NCBI GenBank assembly: GCA_037176705.1
Contig: CM073886.1
Span: 20,755,501-20,819,500 of the forward strand
Direction of reading: 5' to 3'
DNA: 64,000 nt
From: Molossus alvarezi
Taxonomy: Eukaryota; Chordata; Mammalia; Chiroptera; Molossidae
The translations under genes and the position numbers were made by a program. Under the pieces are notes generated by a model that saw only the letters and a list, made by a program, of their open reading frames with translations, was not told the DNA's origin and made no database searches. Below, piece by piece: positions 12,123 through 59,277 of the stretch. How positions within the stretch are numbered: the stretch's first letter is position 1; the number at the start of each line of letters is the position of its first letter.

Positions 12123-13060
12123 ACATCGTTTTTTGAGATATATTTATCTTGCTGAGTACATCAATAATGCATTGTATTTATTGGGTTGTTTCTAAATTTT
12201 GGCTATTATGAATATTCCCATATGGGTCTGTTTTTGAACATATGTTTTTATTTCTCCTGGGTAAAAATCTGGGTGTGGACTTACTGGTCACAGGAGAGCT
12301 TATGTTTGCCTTGTTATCAAACTGCCTGTTTTCCAAAGCGATGCACCATTTTACACTCATACGAGCAGGTATGAGGTGGTAGTTTGTTTTTTGTTTTTTT
12401 TTTGTATATTGGCCATTCCTGTTTTCTTTTATGAAGTGTCTCTTCAGGTCTTTTTGCCCACTTTTAATGTTGCATCTTATAAATAACTATGATTGGTTGG
12501 AAGGAGACCTTTTACATTCCGGATACCTGCGCCTTGGCACACGTACAGACCACATACTTCCTCCCGGCCGCGGCTAGCCTCCTGTTTCACCTGTTTGTCT
12601 TTTAAAGAGCTGGCGCGCTGAGCGCTGATGAGGTCGTCTTTCAGGTTTTTCTTTTATGGCCTGTGCTTTGTGTCCCCTGTAAGACATCTTGATATATAGT
12701 CACATTTGTTTATTTTTGGTGGCTTTTCATTTTTCAGTGTTGCTTTTTTCTTTTTTACATAATTCCTTTGTAATTAGGAAAAAAATAGTGGCATGGTCCC
12801 AAAGTCAAACCAATAAAGCAGAGTCTATTTAGAGAGGGCCCACTTTTACCTGTGTCCCTCAACATCGACCCCTTTCGTTTATTAATCCTTCATTTGCTCC
12901 CAGCCTGATTCCTTATACAGAATGTAGTGAGATATATATATATGAAGATATGTGTGTGTGTGTGTGTGTATGTATATATATATATATATACACACATATA
13001 ATTTGTTTTTCTTAGCAATATATCCTGGAGACACTACATCACAGCAATATAAGGAGACTT
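12123..13060 (-). repeat. Degraded L1 fragment(s)
   Basis: GGCTATTATGAATATTCCCA, then the 'ACATATGTTTTTATTTCTCC' and 'AACTGCCTGTTTTCCAAAG' motifs, and later GAAGTGTCTCTTCAGGTC, follow the order found in reverse-oriented old mammalian L1 ORF2/3' DNA. A later part near 12780-12930 resembles another L1 3' segment. There is no intact reading frame. Confidence 0.6.
12930..12998. repeat. TA/TG/CA dinucleotide tract
   Basis: A compound simple repeat of TATA, (TG)n, TATG and (TA)n ends in ACACACATA. It consists almost entirely of alternating purine and pyrimidine. Confidence 0.85.
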
Positions 13061-13624
13061 TCCTCTTTTATCTTTTCTCTCTTCTCCTTTTTCCTTCTTC
13101 CTCCCCCTAGCCCCCCTCCATCTCTCTCTCTCTCTCTCTGTTCCTCACTCCCCTCCCTCCCTGTATTTTTGGCAGCTGAAGAGTAACTAGACATATAGGC
13201 ATTTGGCTCATGTCTCGTTTTTGCTGCTGCATTGAATAGCTTACCGCCTCTGTCATTTGGCATTTTTGCTGGTCTCTCCTGGGGGTGGATTTCTAGAAAG
13301 AGTACTGCTGAGTCAGTGGGCCCCACATCTGTAACTCTGTTAGAGATCACCAAATCCCACTTCTCCCAGACGCGCCATAACTCTTGTTGCTGCAGTCTGA
13401 CAGACGAGCAGTATCCCGGACAGTCCCCAAACTTTTGCAGCATTATGAGAAGTCATATAGAATACTGGCCAAGTGCGTGCCTTTGTACACACAGATCCCG
13501 GCTGTGACCGCAGCTAAGGCACTGAGCCAGCCCGCACAGAAGCCACCCCCTGCAATTGGGAGCATCTATTCTGGGCTATTCAGGCCACTAATCACTTCTC
13601 AATGACCATGCTGGCTTCATCCGC

Positions 13625-13790
13625 TGCACCTGGCTGGACATTTACCTGCGTTATATCATTTGATATCATAACAACCCTATAAAGTAGCTATCATACCCAT
13701 TTAAAGATGAGTAAGTCAGGAGGTGGAGGGTTAGAGAAAGTGAGGATCTTGCCCAAACTTACACAGCTAAACAAGCAGGAGAGGCAGTTG
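13625..13790 (-). repeat. MIR fragment
   Basis: ATAACAACCCTATAAAGTAG, CCCATTTAAAGATGAG and CTTGCCCAAACTTACACAGC appear in the order of a reverse MIR. The tail end passes into the CA/TG tract at about 13800. Confidence 0.65.
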
Positions 13791-13797
13791 AACTTGT

Positions 13798-13954
13798 GAT
13801 ACATACACACACACCAATGTGTGTATACACCTATAGTATAGGTGTACACATGTGTGTACATGTACATATATGTGTGTATACATATGTTTGCACATCTGTA
13901 CATATAGACGTGTATATACATATTTGCTATATGCATATACATATATACATGCAT
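13798..13954. repeat. CA/TG/TATG simple-repeat tract
   Basis: About 155 bp of mixed ACAC, TGTG and ACATATATG units precede a VES SINE. A matching tract resumes after the SINE (about 14213-14255), so the SINE interrupts one longer tract. Confidence 0.85.
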
Positions 13955-14212
13955 AGCCCTGGCCAATTTGGCACAGCGGTTAGAGCATCGGCCTGTGGTC
14001 CAGAGAGACCTGGGTTTGGTTCCCGCTTAGGGCATGTACCTCGGTTGCAGTTTGTCCCCGGCCCTGGTTGGGTCGTGTGGGTGGCAGCCACTCGATATGT
14101 CCCTTTCATGTCGATGTTTCTCTCTCTTTCTCTCCCTCTCTCTCCCTCTCTCTTCCTCCCACTATATCTGAACAACAACAAAAAGCAAAAAAATGTCCTC
14201 GGGTGAGGATAA
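13955..14212 (+). repeat. VES SINE inserted in simple repeat
   Basis: The head GCCCTGGCCAATTTGGCACA, the TACCTCGGTTGCAGTTTGTC body, CT tract and terminal ATGTCCTCGGGTGAGGAT are present. ACATATATAC-like sequence on both sides fits a target duplication, though the repeat context makes this hard to prove. Confidence 0.93.
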
Positions 14213-15029
14213 AAACATATATACGTGTGTATATGTATATACACCTACCTACAAATAAGAGGACACGCACATCCTCACAGCTCGCACAGAGCAGGATAAA
14301 CTCCTCGAGGCAGAATCACCAGCTCTAACCAGACTCTACAGAAGGCTCCGATCAGCTCCGCCCCGCCCCGTGAACCACAGCGCTGGCTTCCACTCTGCCA
14401 CAGCGTGGGGCCGTGGACAGTGGCAAGGGACCATGGTCAGAGGTTCCCCAAGCTGGGCACCTGGGAGGCCCCACCCCTCTGCACGGTGAGGACACACCTC
14501 ACAATGGCTCTTCCACGGAGCCAGCCCCGCCGGAGGTGCTGGACTTGGCCTGCACTCCTGCTGAGGGCCAGGAGCCATGAGAGCTGGAGACAAGCCCTCT
14601 GCCGCTCAGAACGCGGAACCCGACCCTGCTCGGATACCGTTGCTAGAACAAAGGACCTCCGGGGTACCACGATGGAACCATCCCCAGGGTGAGTGTGCCC
14701 ATTCAGGTCGGGGCTGGGAGAGGCCGGGGACAGGCCAAGGGCGGGGCCCGCGGGAAGCAGGAGAGAAGACTGTGTTCCCTTTGCTGAGCTGGGGGGTGAT
14801 TCCAGTCCTCACCACCCCCAAGTCCTGTTGTCCCTGGCCAACCTGGGACCATATGACCCAATGGTGACGAAGTGGGGCCTTCAACCTCCTGTGCCTTCTC
14901 CTAAAGTGTCACAAGAGAGCCGTGGAACAAAGCTAACAATTTCCCCATGCCAGGTACGACGTGCCTCCTCTCCCCCAGCCTCCCCCAGCCCGTGTGCCAG
15001 AGACACCTAGACTGATGGGGCGGGAGGAG

Positions 15030-15265
15030 TGGGGGTTCTGGCCATGCTGATGTAAGCTTGGGTGAATCACAGAAACCCTTTGAGTCTGTTTTCTCATCTA
15101 AAAAATGGTTGAGAGGATTAAAAGAGATGATTGAGTAAGGGCTGGGCAGTTGCTAACTCAGTGACAGATCAGAATGACTTTCTAGCTGGCAGCCCTGGGC
15201 CAGATACTTAATTGGTGACCTTCGTTTTGTCATCTGTAAAATGGGTACAAAAACCAGCCCATGGT
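15030..15265 (+). repeat. MIR fragments, two partial copies
   Basis: Two MIR cores in sense orientation occur: TCTGTTTTCTCATCTAAAAA (near 15085) and TTCGTTTTGTCATCTGTAAA followed by ATGGGTAC (near 15220). They may be separate insertions. Limits are approximate. Confidence 0.55.
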
Positions 15266-15834
15266 GGGGCTGCTGGAGGCACCAGGTGAGTATGAAACCT
15301 CTTCCTGTCCCAAGGCGTCTAGACTGTGGGCAGAAAGTGGGGAGGGGCTGTTTCCTGGTTGCTCCTCCTCTGGGGAAAGGCAGTGGGTGGAGAGAACCCC
15401 CCCCCCCCAAATCATGAGGCTCCTTTCCTGGGAGGGTCAGGTTCCCGTGCAAAGCACCCATATGGTTCCCAGTGAAACACAAGGGGATTCCCATCCATCA
15501 CCCACACTGCCATTAAAATTATAGGGCTCCCATCATCTCCTCTCTCAGACCACCCTCTGGGGATCCAAGACCCCAGTACTTCTTGTCCAAACAGCCTTCT
15601 CCCTGCATCCTGGACCCTGAGGGCTGGCCAAGAGCTGACTATTAGGCACTGGTGAGGGGTGGAGCTCGGTGTCCGCACACTGTGGGTCAGGAAAAACCCA
15701 AGGTTGGGAAAAATGGAGGCAGACCTGGGGCCCAAAATGTCCCCCCCGGAAGGCGTAGATGGACTGTCGGCACTTCTGGAGCTATCCGGACCAGAGGCGA
15801 GGGCACCACACACAGCAGCAGGTGCTCTGGAGGC

Positions 15835-16035
15835 ATCCTGAGTTCCATCCTTGACTCTGATACTTCTTTACTGGGGGACCTCAAGCATGTTACTTAACCT
15901 CTCTGAGCCTAGTCTCCAAATCTGCAAAATTGGAATAATGCCAATAGCTACCTCGCTGGTGATTTGGCAAGAGTAAATGGAATAAGGGATGTCAAGTGTT
16001 TCCTGCAGAACTTGACACATAAGAAATGCCTCGGA
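15835..16035 (+). repeat. MIR
   Basis: The sequence runs CTGGGGGACCTCAAGCATG, TTACTTAACCTCTCTGAGCC, then AATCTGCAAAATTGGAATAA and the MIR 3' part to GACACATAAGAAATGCC. This is a nearly complete, old MIR in sense orientation. Confidence 0.7.
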
Positions 16036-16129
16036 TGTTTTAAAAAATGGATTCTAGAGCCCCGTGCTAATTCTGCATCCTCAACTCTCTGGAACTGCCT
16101 CCAGGAAGGTCTTACATCCTAGGACGATG

Positions 16130-16290
16130 AGGGCACAACTGGAGTCAGAAACGCCTGGGCTCACGTTTCAGCTCCTCCATCCACTAGCTATACGACCACG
16201 GGAACTTGATACATTCCTCCAGGCCTCAGCTTTCTCTCCTGTACAATGGGTGTATCTCGCAGGCCGACCTAGTTTCTAGCTCAGAGTCTG
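16130..16290 (+). repeat. MIR
   Basis: CCACTAGCTATACGACCACG, CCTCAGCTTTCTCTCCTGTA and CAATGGGTGTATC match the MIR core in sense orientation. Confidence 0.65.
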
Positions 16291-16636
16291 CCACATAGTG
16301 GGCCTTCACATCTGAGTGTGTTTTCCCTTCCTCTCTCCCAAAGAGCCATCGCCGTATCCTCCTCCTCCGCACCCAGAAAATCGAGCACCTCCCCCAGTGT
16401 ACGTCGAAGGCCCCCGAGTTATTCACGTAGGTGAGTGCCGCTGCCTCCTCTCCTTGCCCTGACCGCTCACCAAGACTGCTCAAACAGCACCTCCTCTGGG
16501 AAGCCCTCCTTCCCTGCCCCCACAGCTGCCAGTGGCCACTTTGCCCATGGCCATGAGCACATCCATCCAGTGTGAAATCACCCAGGACTGGAGGCATGGC
16601 TGTGATGTTTAAGAGAGCTAAGCTAAACACACTTAT

Positions 16637-16860
16637 TTTTTGGTTAATCCTGGCCCAAGGATATTTTTTCCACTGAATTTTCTTAGAGGGGGCAGAGAGA
16701 GAGAGAAACATCAGTGTGTGAGAGACACATCCATTGGTTGCCCCCTCCCGGGCTGGGGAGTGAATTTACAACCCAGGTAAGTGCCCCTGACAGGGAATCA
16801 ACCCTGAGACCCCTCCGTGTGTGGCCAATGCTCCAACTGCTGAGCCAAACCAGCGAGGAC
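16637..16860 (-). repeat. VES SINE, diverged
   Basis: The minus strand begins TCCTCGCTGGTTTGGCTCAG and carries the tRNA-like box region, then the GA tract and the reverse of the VES end (CAAGGATATTTTTTCC on plus). It lacks a clear target duplication and is noticeably diverged. Confidence 0.85.
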
Positions 16861-17290
16861 TACACAGTTTTTATGGTCCTTCTGTACAAATGCAAGAGGG
16901 AGGGACAAGAAGAATGCCACTGGGAAGGGTTGGGGTTTTCTGGTGGTGGTGGTAGGGTTTTGTTTCTTTTTAATGCACCTGCTTTAACAAGGGTGTCAGT
17001 TGGAGTTTTAACTGCAGGGTTATAAACCAGCTCTGGCTGAGTTACAAGGGATTGTGTGGGCGTGATGTCCTGGGAACACACTGAAGTTTATTGAGTTTAA
17101 ACCCAGAGATGCTCCTGTTCCCTGGGTCCCTCGGTCAGGCAGGCCCCTGAGCCCCGAAGGGTGGTGGATGGTGGGAAAGAGACTGCAAGGGACAGGGGGC
17201 TCATGTGGACAGCCTGGCGCTCAGGAGCACCGAGCACCTGCGGGGGCCTGCCCAGCAGTGGACATGGGGGAGCGGGAAGAGAGGGTGTGA

Positions 17291-17747
<457 letters not shown>

Positions 17748-17757
17748 ACCTCCATGA

Positions 17758-17763
17758 AATAAA
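17758..17763 (+). terminator. LITAFD: Poly(A) signal of LITAFD
   Basis: AATAAA lies only 10 bases after the TGA. A T/G-rich stretch (TTTGCCTGCTTGTGTCTGTCC) follows at about 17778. The implied 3' UTR is about 30-40 nt, which is very short for a mammalian gene. Confidence 0.8.
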
Positions 17764-17780
17764 TGCCAATTAATTGACCT

Positions 17781-20700
17781 TTGCCTGCTTGTGTCTGTCC
17801 TGCTAGGGTTCCCCCGCCCCACCCCTGCCCAGGGGGCTGTAAAGGGACTGAGGCAGGGCCCAGCCATCCTTCCCCTGCCCTCCTGTCTCCATAGGTCAGA
17901 CTGGCAGCAGCACATAGTAGGTGCTCAGTAAGCACTGGATGAATGATGCCTAGCCCTCCCTTATCAGGGTCCACCTTCTTCTGACCTCTTAGAAACCAAC
18001 CCATTGACCAGCTCCCATCTTTCCCCTGCTTCCTTCCCATCAGCCCGAGCTTCTACTGGCAACTGTCTCTGCATCTCCAGCGGGGAGGGAGCAACACGAC
18101 TACCCCTGCACTTCCTGTCACATCCTCCTGCCACTCTATCCACCAAACACTCCCCCCTCGCCTACCTGCCTGCCTTCTCTGCAGCCCCTGCCCCTCACCC
18201 TGCTGTCCACCCGGACTGCAGCAGTGCCCTGGCCACCGCCTGGGTGCCCTCAGGACGCCCTGTCCTGCTGATGTCCCCTACGGCCCCAACTCGGGTCTCT
18301 GCTCACATCACTCCTGAGGCTTCTGTCCTCACCTGCCTCCCACCGCCCTCCCCTCGGATGCTTCAGGGGGTCCTGCAAACCCAACAGGCCTCAAAGTGAC
18401 TCCCTCTTCCCACCTCATGTGGCCCTGGTGGCTGGGGATGGCACCCCTCCAGTTCTTCATACCACCCTTCAGTCCTGTCCTTTTTGCCCCACAACCATTT
18501 CTTTCCCTCCCTGACCTTCCTTGAAGAAGGCACCAGGCCGCTGGGCCTCCCTGACCCATCTTGCCGGCTCCCTCTGGTCAGTGACTGGCACAAAGCTCAA
18601 TGAACTCAGGTGAGAATTAGTAACTTTAGCTCTGATTATGCCAGACAACTGCTTACAACTCGCCCTCCTTGGGCTGAGCCCACATTTCTAACATTGGGTC
18701 ACCCGAGGCCATTGTGAGCTGGCGGCTGCCTCCCTACAGACTGTGCTGTCCACGCACCGCGCCCTGCCCTCCTCCCACCTCCTGCAGCCCGGCCCAGCAG
18801 TGCCATCATCCTTGGGTCTGTCACTTTGCCAGGACCTGGTGGGGACAGGTGCGTTCATGGGAGCTGGGAGCGGGAAGCAAATCTCTCCAAATCTGTCCCC
18901 CACCCCGAAGAAGGTGTTTAATTCCTAAAACTCCCTCAGGGCTACAGCACAGTAGTTACCCTGTGCTGCTGAGACGACCATGCAAGAACTTGGCAACTTA
19001 GAGCTGTATATGGCTTAGGAACAGGATCCCTTGTGGGTAAAAAGGGGTCTGCCTGGGGATGAGGTCGAGTGTGGGTATTGCTAAAGGAAAACCCAGGCAC
19101 AATTGAGGGTCTTTTTATTTGGCAAAATACCAAAAATAAGATTCCACCCATCTTTTCAAAGGAAACGAATCTCATAGAGAAGGGGAGTGAAAGAGATTAG
19201 GGGGCAGAGAGTAACAGGTAGGGCCTGTGATGTTCATCTCACTCAGTCAAGTGTGGCAGGTGGCGGCTGCAATGCCCACTGCCACCTGGGAGAGCGGCAC
19301 CCCCATCCTGCGCAGACACCCGGGCCCAGAGGCGCCGTCCAGGCCCAGGAACCGACCAGCCGCCGGAACTCAGCCTGTCCACCAAAGATGCACGGGGCGC
19401 AGCAGCGAGAAAAGGCACAGCGGCAGGAAGACGGGCGTGCGTGCGTGTCTGCACGTGCATGTCTGCGCACACGCGTGTGCAGAGCTGAAGTCGTGGAGAC
19501 ACTGAAGCGTGACGGGGCCTTCTACCAAGCTGTCCTCAGCAGGCAGAGGTTCCTGGACGTCTGACCAGGTCGGGGGGGAGAGCTACTCTGGCCACACCTG
19601 CTGTAACAGCGCTAATAGCACCAGCCAGGGGAAGGGTGATGTGTCCCCAGATCTGGATGTTGGCCCCACAAAGATGCCCTAGCAGCTGCCTCTTCGCCAT
19701 CTCCCACACCTCCAAGTGCCCTGGAGGATCAGGGGAGCACCAACTTCCAAACAGACACTGGGGGTTGAGTGAGTCCCCATTCCCAAATCCAGAGACCCAT
19801 TTTAACGAGATCTTAGCATTACAGAAGGTGACATGTCTGAGTCTCGCTCGGCCCCCAGTCCCTGGGAGCCGATCTCTCATCTATAACAAAGCAGGACAGT
19901 GGTGCCAACTGAACACAGGGTGACAGCAAGGCCTGAGGCCCACAAGACAGGTGGCCACTACCTGGTTCTGTGTTTAAAGGCGAGCCCAGCCCTGGCTGGT
20001 GTGGCTCAGTGGGATAGTGTCATCCCGTGCACCAAAAGGTGACAGGTTCGATTCCCAGTCAGGGCACATCCCCAGGTTGCAGGTTTGATCCTCACTTGAG
20101 GTATGTGCTGGAGGCAACTAATCGATGTTTCTCTCACACATCAGTGTGTGTCCTTTCCTTCCTTGCTCTTAAAAAAAAAAAAAAAAAATCAATAAAAAAA
20201 TTTAAAATATATTTAAAAAAATTAAGGTGATACTATGCTGTCTCAAACAGGGTGCGGGTCGGTACTGAAAGGCAGAGCGAGTCCCAGAGGTCGGACTGGG
20301 CCCACCGGCCACCACTACCCAGAGGGGAGAAGTGCTGACCTGTGCCTTGGCCAAACGTCGTCTGGGAGGAAGTCCACACCTCTGCAGAGGTGTCAGGTTT
20401 CGGGTCACTCACAAAGCGTGCCTGGCCGCCCTAAGCTGGGACCAGGGACACCAGACTCAAGGCCAGTGTTGTGACCCCACACTCACCAGGCAGCTGGCTG
20501 GTTTGGACAGGTCCTCAGAGAGGTCCACGGGCCCAGACCCTTAGTTCCACAGCAGCGATTTCCATGGCAAAAGCAGGGCCACCGCAGCACATCGGCCTCT
20601 GCCCACCATTAGTGGGTGTCCCAGGTCCGCACCTCCACCAAGTTCCCGCCCAGCTCCAGGCTGTACCCTTCCCTGAGCCAGGGACCAATCCCCAGGCCTT

Positions 20701-23700
20701 TCTGATCAGACTGCCCAGCGTTAAGAAAATGTCGTTTGTCAACTCGTAAAAACTGGGAAAGTTGCACTGAAAATCCAGACTTCAGTGTCTTTAAGAAAAC
20801 CCTGAAGGTCCAGCTGCACAGGACCCACATTCAGCGGCCGTCAGACTGAATGTCTGCCCTTGGCCCAAGCCCCGGCCCCCGCAGTCCCCATCATCCCCAG
20901 GGACTTCACTCGCTGCCTTGGACACCCCTGGCTCTCCCGTCCCAGCCTCACTGTACAACTAGGCTGGAGCATGCGGGGGTCGCAGCTGTTCTTGCCCACA
21001 CCTTCCCCAAAAGGTTCACTTGGCTTCTCCATGCTCCGGGTTCGTCTCTGCACCACCTGGGAGCTGCCAGGTGTGGCTTGGACAGTGTCTGGGAGGGACA
21101 GTGGGGCACAGCACCCTGCCCATGACTCCTCCAGCTCCGGTCTCAAGGGGAGCAGCCCTCCTACCACCCATCAAGGGCTGCGGGGGCACCTAGAAAGGAC
21201 GGCACGGTGGCAGTGAGGCCATTTCAAGGCCAGCTCTGCACTTTGCCGCCTCCCAAGTCCATGTCCCTGTCACTCGGCTGCCCAGATGCCTCGCCAGGTA
21301 CAGAGATGACTTTACTCAGTGGCGAGTTGTTTGAAGACTGCTGACCCCAGGCCGGGGCCAACACAAGACATACACCCACCTCCCTTATCACGTGCGTACA
21401 GAGGGTATGGCGCTGGCCGCCCAGCCCAGCCCAGCACATAGTAGCTGGTGCGCCTGTCACCACCTGGGACACCTGTTTCCGTGGCTGTCACCTCAAGCCA
21501 AGCCTATGCTGTGTGGACAGAGGCAAGGAAGCAGCAATGCCCGGTGGGATGAAGGGGAGGGAGGGGCCACAGTTGTCTAACTCTCACCCCAACCCTACGC
21601 CTGCGGGGAGTGGACGCAGCTGACCCTGAGCCTCTGCCACCACAAGGGCGACTGCAGAAAGGAGTCTGGAAGGGCTGAGCGCCACTCCTCACCGGGTAGG
21701 AGGGGACAGGCCCGCAGCACTCACGGAGTGGGCTTCACAGGCGCTCAGGCTGCAGGCTTTTCAATCCAAACATTACACTGAGACATTTAAAAGGTACATC
21801 AAAGTTGGCAGGATCTTGGGGTCAACACCCGTAAGCCCACGCTGGATCCACCCACTGATGGTACTTGGCCTCGCGTGTGGGTCAGTGGTCCCTGCAGTTC
21901 AACGTGAATGGAACCGTCCCCCGACATCTGCACACAATCCGCCCGACCAGTCTCCTGAAGGCCACAGACCCAGCTTCACAGCCCCTCGAAGGCGGAGAGG
22001 GTGAGTCGGCGCCAACTCCCGGCCCCCCGGGAGTGCCAGGTGCAGGGAACTGGGGCGCTTGAGCCTTGCCTGTTCCCATCCAGTATGTGAGCATCCCTGA
22101 AGGCTCGCTCACGCCAAGCAGGAAAATGAGCGCCCCAGTGCGCCCGTGCTTTGCACAGGAAGGCCACAGCTAACCACTGTGACAAACCCGGGAGGGAACG
22201 TGGGCTCAAGTGGCTTTATCTGGAATGGCAGGCGACAGCCACATGTGGCAACTCGAAGTTCACATCCTCTGACATTCTAGCCACATCTCAGGTACTCGAC
22301 AGCCACGTGTGGCTCGTGGTAGTGCTGGGCAGTGCAAATGGGGTCACCAGGGCAGATTATACTGGAGAGAGAGCCGGCCACAGCAAAACCGCCACGGCCA
22401 GGCACGCTGCTGTCACCCGCACAGCAGGAGTGTTCTCAGGGAGGGGCAAGGGTGGCCTCGCTCGTCATCCTCACGTGCTTCCTCCCTGCTGGGCGGTCCT
22501 GCTCGCAGACCACTGCAGCCGCCCGGCATCCTCCACAGATGCTCCTTTCCCGTCTAGTCTAGGGGGCGGCAAACTGACATTTCTGCGTTTCCATAAATGA
22601 AGTGCTCCCAGGTTTGGCCCCGGTCCTCCACGGAAGGGTGGTCCGTGGCTGCATTCCGGCCATGGCAAAGCTGTAGTCCCTTGGAGCCCACCACAAGGCC
22701 CGCAGAGCCAAAAGCTCATTGGACACACTGCACAGGCGGCGTCAAGGCGGGCACTTCGGTGAGCTGCTGGAAGTTTCAGCCCCAGGCACCACCAAACCAT
22801 GAATGTCAGCCCCAAAACAAGGTGAGGTGAGGTGTGCACGAGGGATGCCCAGGCTAAGGCCTTGCTTAGAAGAGACGGTTTCTGGACGCCACTTATTCTC
22901 ACTGCAGTCAGAACTGTGGCCCAGGGTCACCCTGAAAGACCCTTTGCGGTGCTGTGCGGCGGACGCTTCGCCTTCGGGCAGCCCTGCACGCCACGCACGA
23001 CCCCGTGTGGCACAGACTCCGGCTCCTCCGAGGTAACTTTCTTAGCACGGCCATGCTCGCGCACTGGAGGCTCGGCCTCGCCTCCTGCTGCACGTGGCGG
23101 TCCCCAACACAGCGCACTCGAAGCTCTTAGAGAAAGGCCGGCAATCCACTTCAAAGGTGGTCCCCGCGCTGGACCAGTAGGGACACTGGGAAGGCGCTCT
23201 GGGAAATGCTGTTAAACAGATGACAATGAAGCCCTGTTCCCTGCCTAGTCTGCTCTTTAATTTTAAAATGTGGCTGCTTCTTCCAGCACACTGCTTCTGT
23301 GTCCAGTGGGGTGGGTGCCTCATTCCCGCCACAGCATGCTTGCCAGAAGCCAATGTTCTGGGACTCGGGTCATCCTCACACGACACCGACACCTCAGAGG
23401 GAGAGGACGGCACACCACTGAGGGTTCAGTGCACTGTCTAAAAGGCAGTCTGTCTCCATCCCTGTCCTGAACATCGGTGTTATGAACTCAGACTGTTGAC
23501 AATGTAACTGGGAGTGGATAGAACAGAAAGTGCAGCACGTCATCCATGCTGTAAAAGTTGTTGTAAAAACAGTCACTAATAACTTCGGGGAGAATTCTGT
23601 CTCAGTTACCTAAGACTATAACCTACCCTCAGTCAAAACCTAAGACAAAAACAGTCAGCATGTCCTCGGAAAGACATAGGGGCGCTGCTATCCACGCACG

Positions 23701-24110
23701 GGCAGAGGGCAGCTGCAGGGTGTGAAAGCCACACATCACTGCGGAGGCCTGGGAAGGACTCACCCGGGGTGCAGGCCAGCCCAGTGCACTGGGAATGAGA
23801 TGCGGGGCCACTGGGGCCAGCCACGTGGAGGGCCACGACCACCGCAATGCCCACGTCCCCTTCGCTGCATCTCCCACCACTCCAATATGTCCAGTCATCT
23901 TCTTTGTACATGGTTCCCATCTGGAAAGCCTTTTGATCCTTAAGCTTTTAAATGGGACTAGTAAGAGGTAAAAAAAGAAAGAAGCCAGAACTGCACATCA
24001 GCAAAACTGAAATTGGTGGGGGGAGTATCTCAGTAAAACCTTGTTGTAAGTGAAAAGGTTTCCCAAGCCTCTTTCTGGGGAGAGCGGAACTCTTCCTCAA
24101 CTTCCACGTC
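17781..24110. other. GC-rich intergenic DNA between LITAFD and USP7
   Basis: I see no supportable exon. The stretch is GC-rich with scattered CpGs, one VES SINE at 19989-20219, a GTGC/ACGC-rich simple tract near 19434-19482 and old repeat-like segments near 22230-22330 and 22580-22730 that I cannot name. The open frames on both strands are short and mutually overlapping. Confidence 0.6.
19989..20219 (+). repeat. VES SINE, older subfamily
   Basis: The head GCCCTGGCTGGTGTGGCTCA, GGTTCGATTCCCAGTCAGGG, the GCAACTAATCGATGTTTCTC motif and a long A run ending AATCAATAAAAAA identify it. It is of the same older type as the 11928 copy. Confidence 0.92.
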
Positions 24111-24119
24111 ACTCACTGA

Positions 24120-25359
24120 ATTATAATTTTTATAGAAAATTTTATTCAACATACAACATTTTCCAGCAAAAAGGCAATATACAGGAAGAGTTGGTGTACA
24201 CCGATGCTACAGAAACAAACAAAAAAATACTGGAGAAGAATGAAAAATAAGTGTGATCTGCTGATTCTATTTTACTGCACTCAAACTAGACACGCAGCTG
24301 GCATCAGCTCCAAAACAAAGGCCGGGACTGAAACGAAACTACACACAATGAATATCAACATCAGTGAGTAACCTGTAGATTCACCCAACAAAAAGTCACC
24401 TCCTCCCAGCAGTAAATTGTACATATTCATTCATTAAATATACAATTTCATTTTTCCTGTTTTTTTTTTTTCTTTTTTCTTTTAACTTTTTTTTTACAAA
24501 GTCAACAGCTTACTAACCACTAGTGAGCATGCCCTCTTTGCTAAAAGGCTCTCCCCTTTGTTTTACTCCATGTGTTCCATTTCAAGGAAATTCTATTTAT
24601 AATTTTTTCACCTGTTTGTAGGAACTCGAGATCATCAGGTTTGCCGAGAGGCAGCATAGTACACCTTCATTGCATTTAACAGTGCTTTCCATTTAATAAA
24701 AAAACCCCGGAACGCCTGTCAGACGGTATTCAGTGCATCCACTTTGCACATGGGCTGCAGAACAGTAGTGGCTGACGGAAGTGAGACGGATTTATTAAAA
24801 AGACCCAGGCAGTTGGGGAAGAGAACTGAGGAAGGGGCGACAGGACACGCAGTGAAGGAAAGAGCGCTATTTATTAGCTTGTGAGTTTCTCTGTTTTGCC
24901 TTTACAGATGCACAAAAGGTCACTGAAAGCATAACTGAAGGAAATACGTCAGACGAGCCTAAACATAAGACTTACTAGCTGCGGGGTGGTGACTGGGACC
25001 CCCAGGAGGCAGCCAGGCAGCTTATTCCAACTAGACACGGACTAGAGATCTTTCGCCAGCGTCACGCATCCCACTAAACTCTTCTCTCCGTTATGCTGAC
25101 AGTTGCCTTGCATTGTGGTTACCATAAAATAACTCTCATTGGCATCCAAGCTTTATAAAAACACCTTCATTTTGCTCAAAAAGGGCAGTCAATAGATACA
25201 GAGAAGCCAAACTGAACAGCCTCAACAAAATAAAATTAACACCAGCAGCAAATCCTCTTGCTGAAGACTTCGGCAGAACACACGTGTACCGAAGTTCTCG
25301 CTGTTAAAAGGGCACACACCCACACGCGGTCCTCGCCTTGCACGCATGGGGTGAGGAAG
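24120..25359 (-). other. USP7: USP7 3' untranslated region
   Basis: This is the transcribed region after the USP7 stop codon (25360-25362). It carries no SINE, a mild A/T-rich character in its distal part (T run at 24460-24497 on plus) and several candidate poly(A) signals. The most distal convincing one is AATAAA at 24141-24146, so cleavage is expected near 24115-24130. The exact end is inferred. Confidence 0.8.
24141..24146 (-). terminator. USP7: Distal USP7 poly(A) signal
   Basis: AATAAA on the minus strand (TTTATT on plus), about 1.2 kb after the stop codon. Other AATAAA motifs on the same strand at 24791-24796 and 24870-24875 could give shorter transcripts. Confidence 0.65.

Positions 25360-59277
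<33,918 letters not shown>

Larger units (their letters stand above)
4761..17160. other. Intergenic DNA between CpG island and LITAFD
   Basis: I found no convincing exon. The region holds six VES SINEs, an MaLR LTR remnant, MIR and L2 fragments, a degraded L1 and two dinucleotide-rich tracts, annotated separately. About 6720-7220 and 8480-8800 look like old repeats that I cannot name. Short open frames are unremarkable. Confidence 0.6.

Noticed and set aside
13798..13954. CRISPR-like or other spaced repeat array
   Set aside because: It is a simple dinucleotide-type tract without repeat-spacer structure, in a vertebrate genome.
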